The notes: generated by a model not told the origin, from the letters alone. Counted from the first letter of the stretch, positions 7,964 to 15,170 are shown. The stretch: 20,311 bases of DNA from Pseudomonadota bacterium (GCA_023386865.1 JAEWIV010000433.1:1-20311); one strand, 5' to 3'. Translations and numbers: made by a program.

Positions 7964-8749
7964 ATGCCTACCCGACGAACCGTGCTTGCCCTGACCTCGA
8001 TGGCCGTCGGCCCGGCCAGCCTGGTCGCGCGCACGACTGCCGCACGGGATCTGATGTTCAACATCTCGGGCCAGAACTTCCACGTCGAGACGCTGGGAGA
8101 GTCCGGCCCCGTCGTCGTCCTGGAAGCAGGCCTGGGCAATGCATCCACGACGTGGAATACCGTCGCGGATCGGATCGCCGCGTTCGGCCGGGTGGTGCTC
8201 TACGACCGCGCCGGACTGGGAAGGAGCCTGCCGTTGGCCGACACGAGCTCTCCCGTAACGGCCGACCGGGTCGCCACCAGCCTTCACGCGCTGCTGGCCG
8301 CCGCCCATGTCGCGCCGCCCTACGTCCTGGTCGGGCACTCGCTCGGCGGCCTCTACGTCCAGATGTTCGCCCGCAAATATCCAAGGGAGGTATCGGGCAT
8401 CGTCTTGTTGGACTCTTCGAGCACCGATGCCCCGAACGAGCTCAAGACCCGGGCACGTCTCGAGCCCGGAACGGCGGCATATCTGGAGCAGGAAGGCATT
8501 CCGGAGAGCAACCGGCAGGTCGCGAAGGCGGGCCCTTTTCCCAACGTGCCGCTCACGGTGATCGCCGCCACGGATCACGGCCCCTATTTCAAGGAATGGG
8601 AATCGACGCTGATGAACTTGCAGCGGCAGCTCGCCGCGCTGTCGCCTCGATCGACCTTCATCATAGCTGATGGCAGCGGGCATGACGTCCACGTCGATCG
8701 CCCCGCCATCGTCGTCGATGCCGTGAGACGATTGGCGATCGGGCGATAG
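7964..8749 (+). CDS. Alpha/beta-fold hydrolase with probable Tat export signal
   Basis: A 261-residue serine hydrolase. The nucleophile elbow is VGHSLGG (Ser126). The oxyanion/HG-type region is LEAGLGNAS near 53-61 and YDRAGLGRS is at 80-88. The catalytic His is in DGSGHDVHVDRP (His240), and the acid is probably Asp204 in AATDHG, with Asp150 as the alternative. AGGAGGG at 7947-7953 fixes the ATG at 7964; an in-frame ATG at 7937 is less well placed. The N-terminus MPTRRTVLALTSMAVGPASL has a twin-Arg and hydrophobic run, so periplasmic export by Tat is likely, although the h-region is short. The substrate is unknown; esterase or haloperoxidase-like relatives are common. It follows the deacylase by 80 bp on the same strand. 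Confidence 0.85.
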   Translation: MPTRRTVLALTSMAVGPASLVARTTAARDLMFNISGQNFHVETLGESGPVVVLEAGLGNASTTWNTVADRIAAFGRVVLYDRAGLGRSLPLADTSSPVTADRVATSLHALLAAAHVAPPYVLVGHSLGGLYVQMFARKYPREVSGIVLLDSSSTDAPNELKTRARLEPGTAAYLEQEGIPESNRQVAKAGPFPNVPLTVIAATDHGPYFKEWESTLMNLQRQLAALSPRSTFIIADGSGHDVHVDRPAIVVDAVRRLAIGR

Positions 8750-8768
8750 TGTTGCGCGTTTGCAACAC
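8749..8768 (+). terminator. Hairpin at the end of the alpha/beta hydrolase gene
   Basis: GTGTTGC (8749-8755, beginning on the last base of the stop codon) pairs perfectly with GCAACAC (8762-8768) around a 6-base loop. A moderately T-rich stretch (CTTGCTTGTTGTGTCC) follows, so it is a reasonable but imperfect intrinsic terminator. Confidence 0.5.
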
Positions 8769-8876
8769 CCGCCTTGCTTGTTGTGTCCTTCCCGTGGAAG
8801 TGCACGACAAAGTTGATCCGCCTGCAACTCAAAGCGCCCCGTACACGTTTGTGCCGCGTGTGGGAAAGGAAGGGCA

Positions 8877-9668
8877 ATGCCGGCAACGAACTGGGAGACT
8901 TCGAACAATCGCGTCATGCTCGTGGATGATGACGAGCTCTATCTCGAAACCATGATGGCGGAACTGGAGGACCGGGGCTTCGCGGTGCGAGGCTTCCTCG
9001 ACGGTCCTTCACTCTTCAAGCAATTGGACCGTTCCCCCGAGGCGGACGCGCTCCTTCTCGACTGGACGCTCCCCAGCATGTCGGGCATCGACGTTCTGTC
9101 CGCCTTGCGGGACCGCGGCATCGACGTACCTGTCGCCTTCCTTACTGGTCGCGCGCTGGTCGACTACGAGCAGATCGCCCTCAACCGCGGCGCCATCGAC
9201 TTCATCGACAAGATGCGCGGCGCCGATGTCATCGCCCAGCGACTGAACCGCATGGTCGTCGGCAGCCGCCGCCGGCCCTCCATCGCGGCCGCCGAGCGCG
9301 AAACGCCTCAGGTCTGCGGGGCTCTCAGCCTCTGGCACCGCAACCCCCGTGTCCATTGGCGCGGCACGGACGTCGGCCTCACCTTGACCGAATACAAGGT
9401 CGTCAGCTTGATGGTTGCCAACCTCGGCAAGGCGCAGACCTACAGGGCGATCTACGACACCATGCACTATGTCGGCTTCGTCGCCGGGTTCGGCGCCGAC
9501 GGCTACCTGGTGAACGTCCGGTCGGCCATGAAGCGCATCCGCAGGAAGTTCTTGGCGATCGACCCGGCTTTTGCCGAGATCGAGAACTTCGCAGCCGTCG
9601 GCTACGGATGGCGGCGGCCGACCGGCGAGGAGGCCGCCATGGCCATGCCAGCGGTCGGCTCGGGCTGA
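8877..9668 (+). CDS. OmpR-family response regulator, ChvI-like, no adjacent kinase
   Basis: A 263-residue two-domain transcription regulator. The receiver domain (12-130) has the acidic pocket Asp17-Asp18-Asp19, the phospho-acceptor Asp62 in LLLDWTLPSMSG, switch Thr90 and Lys112. The usual Lys-Pro pair is Lys-Met here (FIDKMRG). The winged-helix DNA-binding domain (about 147-247) shows LTLTEYKVVSLMV, then NVRSAMKRIRRKFLAIDPAFAEIENFAAVGYGWR, which resembles the ChvI branch of alphaproteobacterial regulators. GGAAGGG lies just before the ATG. The short C-terminal tail is low complexity. No histidine kinase gene lies in the window, so its sensor must be encoded elsewhere. The 127-bp gap upstream, beginning with a hairpin, suggests its own promoter. 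Target genes cannot be inferred. Confidence 0.9.
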   Translation: MPATNWETSNNRVMLVDDDELYLETMMAELEDRGFAVRGFLDGPSLFKQLDRSPEADALLLDWTLPSMSGIDVLSALRDRGIDVPVAFLTGRALVDYEQIALNRGAIDFIDKMRGADVIAQRLNRMVVGSRRRPSIAAAERETPQVCGALSLWHRNPRVHWRGTDVGLTLTEYKVVSLMVANLGKAQTYRAIYDTMHYVGFVAGFGADGYLVNVRSAMKRIRRKFLAIDPAFAEIENFAAVGYGWRRPTGEEAAMAMPAVGSG

Positions 9669-9693
9669 ACCGATCGCAAGCCGAGTGAACGGC

Positions 9694-9725
9694 GGTCGGA
9701 TGGGACTTCCACGGTCCGTCCGACC
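9694..9725 (+). terminator. Imperfect hairpin downstream of the response regulator
   Basis: GGTCGGATGG at 9694-9703 pairs with a segment ending TCCGACC at 9725, with one G-T wobble and one bulged G near the loop. It begins 25 bases after the regulator stop. No T-run follows, so the terminator role is inferred. Confidence 0.4.
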
Positions 9726-9843
9726 GTCTCCGCAACCCGCTGGAGGCCGATCAGGCCGTCGTGGGTTGCTACCTCCAAATGGTCACGACAGTACTGCGCG
9801 GCGGCACGCTAGGGTCCGCACGGGTGTCATGGGAAGGGGCCAC

Positions 9844-10428
9844 GTGCTCCATTATGTCGGAAACGAGTCGGGCGAGCCGCGCCTAGCGCGGTATGGCGCC
9901 CAAATGCCTTCTGCCGGCGCGACTGCGAGTGCGGCAATGGAGGAACCGGAAGAACCGCGAGGCTACTCACGGCGCTTCGACGCGGTGTGCAAAAGACAAC
10001 CGGTCATCAGTCATCTGTTGGTCGGTCTCCTCGGCATCGTTGCGGGAGCATGGCTCGGCGCCTTGGTCTTCGACGCATCGGGACCATCGCGAATCGCGCT
10101 GTACAAGCATGCCGGTGCTTTCCGGCTGGCGTGCGAAGCGGCCGGCGAGGAGATTTCCAACCTGCGGCACGTATCGATCTTCCTCGACGATTGCACCAAG
10201 CCCATCGTCACGCCGGTGCTCGGCCAGGAAGGCCAGTTGATCGTAAGCCGCGTGGTCGAAGGCAATACCGCCGCCGATAAGAGCAGCCGCGTGACCTATT
10301 CGGTGAAAGTGGACGGCCGGGCGGCCGACAGGTGGCGCATCCTCGAAGTAAAGCGAGCGCCCAATCAGGTCATCCTCGACGCCTCGCTCCTGCCGACCAA
10401 GGCAGCTGCCGGCCCTACACAGCGCTGA
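9844..10428 (+). CDS. Single-pass membrane protein of unknown function
   Basis: I do not recognise this protein. From the GTG at 9844 it has 194 residues. GGAAGGGG lies a few bases upstream, which is why I prefer this start to ATG 9829 or to ATGs at 9904 and 9937. The frame stays open further upstream, but there it shadows the regulator gene. The N-terminal 50 residues are polar and contain MEEPEEPRGYSRR. One transmembrane helix follows at about 55-77 (HLLVGLLGIVAGAWLGALVF). The C-terminal domain of about 115 residues contains Cys97 and Cys117 and a beta-rich pattern (GQLIVSRVVEGNTAADKSSRVTYSVKV). By the positive-inside rule (KRQP before the helix) the C-terminal domain should be periplasmic, where the two cysteines could form a disulfide. 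A hairpin follows 28 bp after the stop. Confidence 0.6.
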   Translation: MLHYVGNESGEPRLARYGAQMPSAGATASAAMEEPEEPRGYSRRFDAVCKRQPVISHLLVGLLGIVAGAWLGALVFDASGPSRIALYKHAGAFRLACEAAGEEISNLRHVSIFLDDCTKPIVTPVLGQEGQLIVSRVVEGNTAADKSSRVTYSVKVDGRAADRWRILEVKRAPNQVILDASLLPTKAAAGPTQR

Positions 10429-10456
10429 GCGCGCGCCGGTTCGTTCAGACCCGAAA

Positions 10457-10480
10457 AAGGCCGCCAACGCGGGCGGCCTT
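10457..10480. terminator. Bidirectional-looking terminator hairpin
   Basis: AAGGCCGCC (10457-10465) and GGCGGCCTT (10472-10480) form a perfect 9-bp stem with a 6-base loop. Three further A's precede it on +, so the - strand reads a GC stem followed by TTTTT, a canonical leftward intrinsic terminator. For the rightward gene ending at 10428 only TT follows the stem, but the position, 28 bp after the stop, still fits. Confidence 0.65.
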
Positions 10481-10499
10481 CGGAGGTTGACGGGCGGGT

Positions 10500-10649
10500 T
10501 CACCTGTCGAGGTCAGGTGGCAAGCCCCAGTTGTTGTTGCCCCGAGGAGGCAGGGGAAGCCTTCGATAACGAACGACGAGGCGGATCGTTCCGGCCGAAT
10601 CGCGCGCCCCTCCGCGGGCGAGCTCAATCCGGTGCGATTTTTCTCGCAT
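10500..10649 (-). CDS. Possible small protein, 49 residues, doubtful
   Basis: A short leftward frame from ATG 10649 (or TTG 10685) ends at 10500, 20 bp before a hairpin whose leftward side carries a T-run. The predicted product, which ends RGNNNWGLPPDLDR, is basic and Pro-rich with no recognised domain. No good ribosome binding site is seen and third-position GC bias is weak. The only support is the oriented terminator and the otherwise empty gap, so it may well be non-coding. Confidence 0.15.
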   Translation of the reverse strand: MREKSHRIELARGGARDSAGTIRLVVRYRRLPLPPRGNNNWGLPPDLDR

Positions 10650-10799
10650 AGGGCAACGACACGGGCGCGTTGGGCATTGCGTCAACGTGGGAACTTGGGT
10701 GCGGGAGTAGCCGATGGCGCGGTGGTGTGGGACCGCTGCATGGTGCCGCGGGCGCGGTAGCTGTGCGTTTGGGCCCCGAACAGGCTGAGGGCGGCATCG

Positions 10800-11756
10800 A
10801 TGCCCATGGCCGGTTTGCCGGTGGTGCAGGCACCGGCCTCGGATCGCGATTCATGGTCGCCGATGTTGCTGGCGCTCGGGGTGTCGATGCTTCTGCACGC
10901 TGCGTTGGCAACAGCGCTCTGGCCGGCATCGGCGTCGGTCGAGCGACGATTGCCGGAACGCGCGATCCCGGACCACGCGATCGAAGTGACGCTGGAAGAG
11001 CCGACGGCTCCATCCGACGCCGTCGCCGGGGAGACTTCCGCAGCGACCGGTGATCGGCGGCCTTCGGGGTCGACCGATCTCGCCCACGCGGCGCCGATCG
11101 TCGGCCCGCCCGATGTCGCGGCTCTGGAGGAGCTGCCCGCCCTGTCGGAACTGCAGGCGCCACTGGCGGAGCCGCCATCCATCCTGCCACCCGAGGCGGC
11201 ACAGCCCGGCATCGTCGAGCAGGCGGAGCTCACACGGCCAGCGCCGAAGCCAGCCGAGCAAGCCGCCGCGCCGACTGCGCCACCAGCTGCGGCCCGGTCG
11301 CCGGATCTGCAGCCGCAGCCTCAGGCCCCGCCGATCCAGCAGCCGATCCGTCAGGCACCGCCGCGCGCCGTCGCCCAGCAAGCTCCGCCCCAGTCGCCGA
11401 CGGCCGACGGCAAAGCGGGCGCTGCGTCACGGTCCGCGGCCACGGCGCCGCAATCGCGGGACGCCCGAGCCGAGGAGGACTACGTGCTGCAGGTGGTCCG
11501 CAAGCTGCACAGCCGCTTCCTCGTCGACTCGCTTGGTGGTGGCAAGCCCCGCGGCGTTGTCGTCGCTCGCCTCACGGTCTCCCCCAGCGGCGGGCTGGTC
11601 GGCATTTCGTTGGTCAAGGAGAGCGGTTCGGCCGGTATCGACCGCAGCGTCATCGACACCATCCGCAAGGCCGCCCCGTTCCCGGCGCTGCCGCCGTCCT
11701 TTGCCGGCGACAGCTTCAGCTTCATCGTGCCGATCAACTACGCCCAGGAGGGGTAG
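10800..11756 (+). CDS. TonB-family energy transducer
   Basis: A 318-residue protein with the three-part TonB layout. An N-terminal transmembrane anchor lies at about 21-41 (PMLLALGVSMLLHAALATAL). A long Pro/Ala/Gln-rich periplasm-spanning region covers roughly 55-220. The C-terminal TonB domain, from about 225, has YVLQVVRKLHSRF, GVVVARLTVSPSGGLVGISLVKESGS, DRSVIDTIRKAAPFPALPP and a final FIVPINY. TonB proteins carry proton-motive energy from ExbB/ExbD to outer-membrane receptors. The HAALA segment includes the His in the anchor helix that couples to ExbB in classic TonB. No exbB, exbD or TonB-dependent receptor gene is in the window. The ATG at 10800 has GAGGG 8 bases upstream; ATG 10806 is an alternative. 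Its last 19 bp overlap the 3' end of the convergent DUF6671-like gene. Confidence 0.85.
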   Translation: MPMAGLPVVQAPASDRDSWSPMLLALGVSMLLHAALATALWPASASVERRLPERAIPDHAIEVTLEEPTAPSDAVAGETSAATGDRRPSGSTDLAHAAPIVGPPDVAALEELPALSELQAPLAEPPSILPPEAAQPGIVEQAELTRPAPKPAEQAAAPTAPPAAARSPDLQPQPQAPPIQQPIRQAPPRAVAQQAPPQSPTADGKAGAASRSAATAPQSRDARAEEDYVLQVVRKLHSRFLVDSLGGGKPRGVVVARLTVSPSGGLVGISLVKESGSAGIDRSVIDTIRKAAPFPALPPSFAGDSFSFIVPINYAQEG

Positions 11757-12649
11757 AGCGGGCGATCGATCGGCTTCAGGGCCCTGGGGCCGCAGCTCGC
11801 GCAGGAAAGCCTCTTTGCCGTCTTGCGTCCGTCCTTGCGCGGCCGTGCCTCCGCATGGCCGCAGGCGATGCAGCCGTCGATCTCGAAGTGCACCCAGTGG
11901 GTGGGCGCGGCACAGGCCTCGCACGGCAGCCCGCGGCGATTGCCGATCGAGCCGAAGCCCGGAGCGTCGCACTTGGGACAAAGCCGCTCCAGGCGCTTGG
12001 CGAGCTTCCAGGAGAGAGCGCGCAGCACGCGCATGCGCGTCGGATTACGATGGGCCCGCATGTCGGCGATCAGAACAGCCATGCCGTCCTCCGAGCGCTT
12101 CGCTTCCTGGTTCATCGCCGACACGACGTCGTCCAGCGTATTCAGGCCCGTCTTGATCGGATGCGCCATGTCGCTGCTGCACAGCACGAACACGCCGTAG
12201 CGCGGAAAGCCGATCGCCTTCACCGCCTTGGGGATATTTGGATCGCCCGCCCTGAAGCGGAGCAACCGCCAGTTGGTGCGATGGGTCGCCAGGGTCTCGG
12301 TGATGTTGATGCCGAGCTTGCGGTCGACGAAGGCCATGATCTCGACGCCGCTCGGCACCAAAGGCACGGCGTCGATCGGCCCGTAGCTGCCTTCGTTGGC
12401 GATGGCGCAGTCGACGTCCAGCGTGCGGAAGGCGAGCGCGGCCTTGATGGCGCAGGTCTCGACCAAGGCGTCGGGCCGCGGCACCTCGCCGGTGAAGGTG
12501 CCGAGCTCGTCGGTATCGAGCTGGGGCGCGACGACGATCTCGGCCCCAAGGACGCGCCGGAAGGGCGGCGCCAACGCCAGTTCCTTGCTGTGCATGGTTG
12601 CGACACCGATGCGTTGACCGGCGTAGGGATGTCGTCCTGTCGAAGCCAT
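11738..12649 (-). CDS. DUF6671-like protein with four CxxC pairs
   Basis: A 303-residue cytosolic protein of unknown function. The N-terminal part has TMHSKELALAPPFRRVLG, then DTDELGTFTGEVPRP (45-59) and CAIANEGSYGP (81-91), segments I associate with the family called DUF6671. The C-terminal third has four CxxC pairs (224/227, 243/246, 260/263, 283/286), spaced as two zinc ribbons. The family name is from memory and the biochemical role is not known to me; the zinc-ribbon inference is from the cysteines seen here. Length fits a full protein, with no signal peptide or membrane segment. Its start lies 45 bp downstream of the M20 gene stop on the same strand, so the two could share a transcript. 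Its 3' end overlaps the convergent tonB-like gene by 19 bp. Confidence 0.75.
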   Translation of the reverse strand: MASTGRHPYAGQRIGVATMHSKELALAPPFRRVLGAEIVVAPQLDTDELGTFTGEVPRPDALVETCAIKAALAFRTLDVDCAIANEGSYGPIDAVPLVPSGVEIMAFVDRKLGINITETLATHRTNWRLLRFRAGDPNIPKAVKAIGFPRYGVFVLCSSDMAHPIKTGLNTLDDVVSAMNQEAKRSEDGMAVLIADMRAHRNPTRMRVLRALSWKLAKRLERLCPKCDAPGFGSIGNRRGLPCEACAAPTHWVHFEIDGCIACGHAEARPRKDGRKTAKRLSCASCGPRALKPIDRPLYPSWA

Positions 12650-12694
12650 GGGGCCAGCGGCGACTATCGAATCGATGGAACTTACTCCGCTGGA

Positions 12695-13891
12695 CTATTC
12701 CGCCGCCTGGCGCAGGCCCGCTTCACGAGCGAGCTGCTGCTCGACCAGGGTCGCCCAATAGGAGGCGCCGATCGGCAGGATCTCGTCGTTGAAGTCGTAA
12801 CCGGGGTTGTGGACCATGCAGCTGCCCGCGCCGTCGCCGTTGCCGATCCAGATGTAGCAGCCGGGCTTCTTGAGCAGCATCCAGGCGAAGTCCTCGCTGC
12901 CCATGGCCGGCGTCGGGTTGCGGTTGACGTTCTCCAGGCCGACCAGCGCCGAGGCGGCCTTGGCCGCGAACTCCGTTTCCTGCTCGCTGTTCACCGTGGC
13001 GGGGTAGCGCCGCTCGTAGCGCCACTTGGTGACCTCCGCGCCGAAGCCCGTGGCGACATTGCGCGCGACCTGCTCGATGCGCTTCTCGATCATGTCCTGC
13101 ACCGGCTTCTTGAAGGTGCGTACGGTGCCGCGCAGGACGCATTCCTGCGGGATGACGTTCCAGGTGTCGCCGGCATGGATCTGGGTGGTCGATACCACGG
13201 CCGTATCCATCGGGTCGACGTTGCGCGCCACGATCGACTGCAGCGCGGTCACGATGTGGCTGCCCACGACCACCGGGTCGATGCCGTGATGCGGCATGGC
13301 GCCGTGGGCGCCGACGCCCTTCACTACGACCTCGAAGATGTCGTAGGCCGCCATCATCGGGCCGGGACGGACGGCGAAGCGGCCGACCGGGATACCCGGG
13401 ATGTTGTGCATGCCGTAGACGCCCTCGACGGGGAACTTGTCGAACAGCCCCTCCTCGACCATGACCCGGCCGCCGCCCTCGTTCTCCTCGGCCGGCTGGA
13501 AGATGAAGTAGACGGTGCCGTCGAAGTTCTTGGTCTCGGCGAGGTACTTGGCGGCGCCCAGCAGCATCACGGTATGACCGTCATGGCCGCAGGCATGCAT
13601 CTTGCCGGGGATCGTCGACTTGTGGTCGAACTCGTTGGTCTCGTGCACGTCGAGCGCGTCCATGTCGGCGCGCAGCCCGATCGCCCGCTTGGAGGTGCCC
13701 GAGCGCAGCACGCCCACCACGCCGGTCTTGGCGAGGCCGCGATGAACTTCGATGCCGAAGGACTTCAGCTTGTCGGCGACGATGTCGGCGGTCCGCACTT
13801 CCTCGAAGGCCGTCTCGGGATGACTGTGAATGTCATGGCGCCATGCGGTCATGTCCTTGTGGAACGAGGCAATACGATTGATGACCGGCAT
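12695..13891 (-). CDS. M20-family metallo-amidohydrolase (hippurate hydrolase/IAA-amino-acid hydrolase type)
   Basis: Cytosolic two-metal amidohydrolase of 398 residues that cleaves N-acyl amino acids or related amides. Motifs in order are RHDIHSHPETAFEE (18-31), metal ligands Cys101 and His103 in MHACGHDGH, the catalytic/metal Glu pair 135-136 in FQPAEENEGG, His162 in GMHNIPG, and the C-terminal ligand His361 in MVHNPGYDFND. GAHGAMPHHG (195-204) marks the dimerisation lid domain. The use of Cys at the first ligand is typical of the M20D branch. The ATG at 13891 has TAGGAG upstream; the frame extends 66 codons further but without an M20-like sequence. The substrate is open: hippurate, N-acetyl-amino acids and N-acetyl-diaminobutyrate are all handled by relatives. 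The DUF6671-like gene follows on the same strand. Confidence 0.9.
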   Translation of the reverse strand: MPVINRIASFHKDMTAWRHDIHSHPETAFEEVRTADIVADKLKSFGIEVHRGLAKTGVVGVLRSGTSKRAIGLRADMDALDVHETNEFDHKSTIPGKMHACGHDGHTVMLLGAAKYLAETKNFDGTVYFIFQPAEENEGGGRVMVEEGLFDKFPVEGVYGMHNIPGIPVGRFAVRPGPMMAAYDIFEVVVKGVGAHGAMPHHGIDPVVVGSHIVTALQSIVARNVDPMDTAVVSTTQIHAGDTWNVIPQECVLRGTVRTFKKPVQDMIEKRIEQVARNVATGFGAEVTKWRYERRYPATVNSEQETEFAAKAASALVGLENVNRNPTPAMGSEDFAWMLLKKPGCYIWIGNGDGAGSCMVHNPGYDFNDEILPIGASYWATLVEQQLAREAGLRQAAE

Positions 13892-14177
13892 TCCGCTCCT
13901 ACTCCCAAAAAATACGCGTGCGGATCGTAAGGGAGCGTGGCGGCGAATCAAGCGTGGCGAGCATGCACCTACGCACATCACGCATCGTGCAGGAAGTTGG
14001 GGAGGTGCGATTGCTCTCAGCGGTAGCCGGTGCAACCATGTGTAGAGCGGGTCCATCGGCCGCGGGAGGTCCCGAGGTTCCCGGGACAAACGAGAGCCAG
14101 GCGCCGCTGCCGGCCTGCCTCGCGCGGCCGGCTAGCACAGGTTGGTTCCCGGCAGTCGTCGTCCAGGCACGTTGGGG

Positions 14178-14690
14178 CTATGCGACCTGATCCGTCGGCA
14201 GTCTGCCGCTCGGGTCATGGACCTCGACACGATGCGGAAGTGTGGGGCCCGAGCTCCACAGCACGAGATTGGTCATGTCCGGCCTGGCGCCAATCGCAAA
14301 GGACGGCACGAGCACGCCGGCACTTCCCTGGGAAATGAGACGGTCTGCGATCCGCCAGGATGCCGGATATCGTCCGTTTGCGACATCGTCCGCCCAGGCG
14401 CAAGCCAGTGCAGCCAAGGCGACACCCTTCGCCTTCCGACCGTTGTCGTCTCTGAGATCGACCACGTCGTCTACATCTACGTGGTATGAACAGATGGTCA
14501 GCGGATCGAGCCGATGCGCGAACCCCTGCGTCGTCTCAACGATCACTCCATCGATCGTCAGTGCCAGATAGAGAGCAGGCATGCCCTTGGCATTGAAACG
14601 ACCGCCATGCGTCTTGGCGCCGTCACCGGAAAGCGGTGAGAATGCCCATTTGGGATCGTGCGCGCGATAGCACGTGCCTTGGAACCTCAA
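14178..14690 (-). CDS. RES-domain toxin of a RES-Xre toxin-antitoxin system
   Basis: The 170-residue product spans a complete RES domain: YRAHDPKWAFSP with Arg9, GGRFNAKGMPALYLA with the GGRFN loop at 29-33 and Tyr41, VIVET with Glu52, and GVLVPSFA with Ser130, then NLVLW. Arg, Tyr/Glu and Ser at these places are the NAD-binding/catalytic positions of the family. Characterised RES toxins either degrade NAD+ (MbcT) or ADP-ribosylate a host enzyme (ParT), halting growth. I chose TTG 14690 because it lies in the right frame immediately before the domain and overlaps the antitoxin stop as TTGA. No ATG or GTG is available between that point and the domain. The longer open frame upstream only shadows the antitoxin gene. 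Co-transcribed with and translationally coupled to the antitoxin. Confidence 0.85.
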   Translation of the reverse strand: MRFQGTCYRAHDPKWAFSPLSGDGAKTHGGRFNAKGMPALYLALTIDGVIVETTQGFAHRLDPLTICSYHVDVDDVVDLRDDNGRKAKGVALAALACAWADDVANGRYPASWRIADRLISQGSAGVLVPSFAIGARPDMTNLVLWSSGPTLPHRVEVHDPSGRLPTDQVA

Positions 14691-15133
14691 GCAAACCCGC
14701 CCAGGGCCACATGATCGAGGTAGTCGCGCACGGCAGTTGCCTTGCCGTCCTTCACGAGCGATTCGGCGGTTCGTCCACCGAATGCCGCTATCGGCTCGGC
14801 CCGATACCAGGCCATCGCCTGATCCTTGCCGCCGGCCCAATCGGCGACACGACTGACAATCTCGAGCATCTCCCTCAGGCGTGCCTGGGTCTTCGGCGCT
14901 GCAAGGCGATCCGGTCGATAGAATGTCTCGATACTGAGACCCGCTGTTTCGGCGAGCTGCGCCTTGGAGAAACCAAACGACTTCATGACGCGATCGACAG
15001 CGACCTTCCCCTTGGGACCAATGAGCTCGCGGCTGAGGGGCCGGGCTTGGACGCCGACGGCGCCTTCGCGGCGGAGACGGACCGTCTTCGTTGCGCCTTC
15101 TCGCGCGAGTGGCTTCTTTGCTCGCACTGCCAT
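14687..15133 (-). CDS. Xre/MbcA/ParS-type antitoxin
   Basis: A 148-residue antitoxin that should neutralise the RES toxin by direct binding and repress its own promoter. The N-terminus (about 1-40) is basic and probably disordered. The helix-turn-helix region at about 43-95 includes VDRVMKSFGFSKAQLAETAGLSIETFYR. The C-terminal toxin-binding domain (formerly DUF2384-like) runs AMAWYRAEPIAAFGGRTAESLVKDG to the end and is highly typical (WYRxEPIxxFGGxTAxxLV). The start at 15133 follows GTGGAG; the frame extends upstream but into a promoter-like AT-richer stretch. It precedes the toxin with a four-base stop/start overlap, as in most RES-Xre operons. Two direct repeats upstream (15150-15170) are a candidate operator. 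Confidence 0.88.
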   Translation of the reverse strand: MAVRAKKPLAREGATKTVRLRREGAVGVQARPLSRELIGPKGKVAVDRVMKSFGFSKAQLAETAGLSIETFYRPDRLAAPKTQARLREMLEIVSRVADWAGGKDQAMAWYRAEPIAAFGGRTAESLVKDGKATAVRDYLDHVALGGFA

Positions 15134-15149
15134 CTCCACTGCACGGAAA

Positions 15150-15170
15150 AATATGGCAATCAATATGGCA
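15150..15170. promoter_or_regulatory. Direct repeat, candidate antitoxin operator
   Basis: AATATGGCA occurs at 15150-15158 and again at 15162-15170, a 12-bp period, starting 17 bp upstream of the antitoxin ATG. It lies in the AT-richest part of the 154-bp divergent gap to the next + strand gene. Xre-type antitoxins commonly bind repeats near their start, so an autoregulatory operator is plausible but inferred. Confidence 0.4.

Larger units (their letters stand above)
10429..10799. other. 371-bp gap between the membrane protein and tonB-like gene
   Basis: This stretch holds a strong hairpin at its left end (10457-10480) and a possible very small leftward reading frame (10500-10649). The rest, up to the TonB-family start, shows no clear promoter, repeat or RNA structure. 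GAGGG at 10787-10791 is the probable ribosome binding site of the next gene. Confidence 0.5.

Noticed and set aside
11855..13930. A 691-codon open frame on the + strand
   Set aside because: It runs antisense to the DUF6671-like and M20 genes, whose motifs are certain. Its product is a His/Asp/Arg-rich low-information sequence typical of an antisense shadow.
14069..14087. Small inverted repeat GTCCCG/CGGGAC in the gap beyond the RES toxin gene
   Set aside because: The 6-bp stem is short, lies about 90 bp beyond the toxin stop and has no T-run, so it is within what chance gives in GC-rich DNA.
14460..14490. Inverted repeat ACCACGT/ACGTGGT inside the RES toxin gene
   Set aside because: It falls in coding sequence for a repetitive Asp/Val stretch and has no positional reason to be regulatory.
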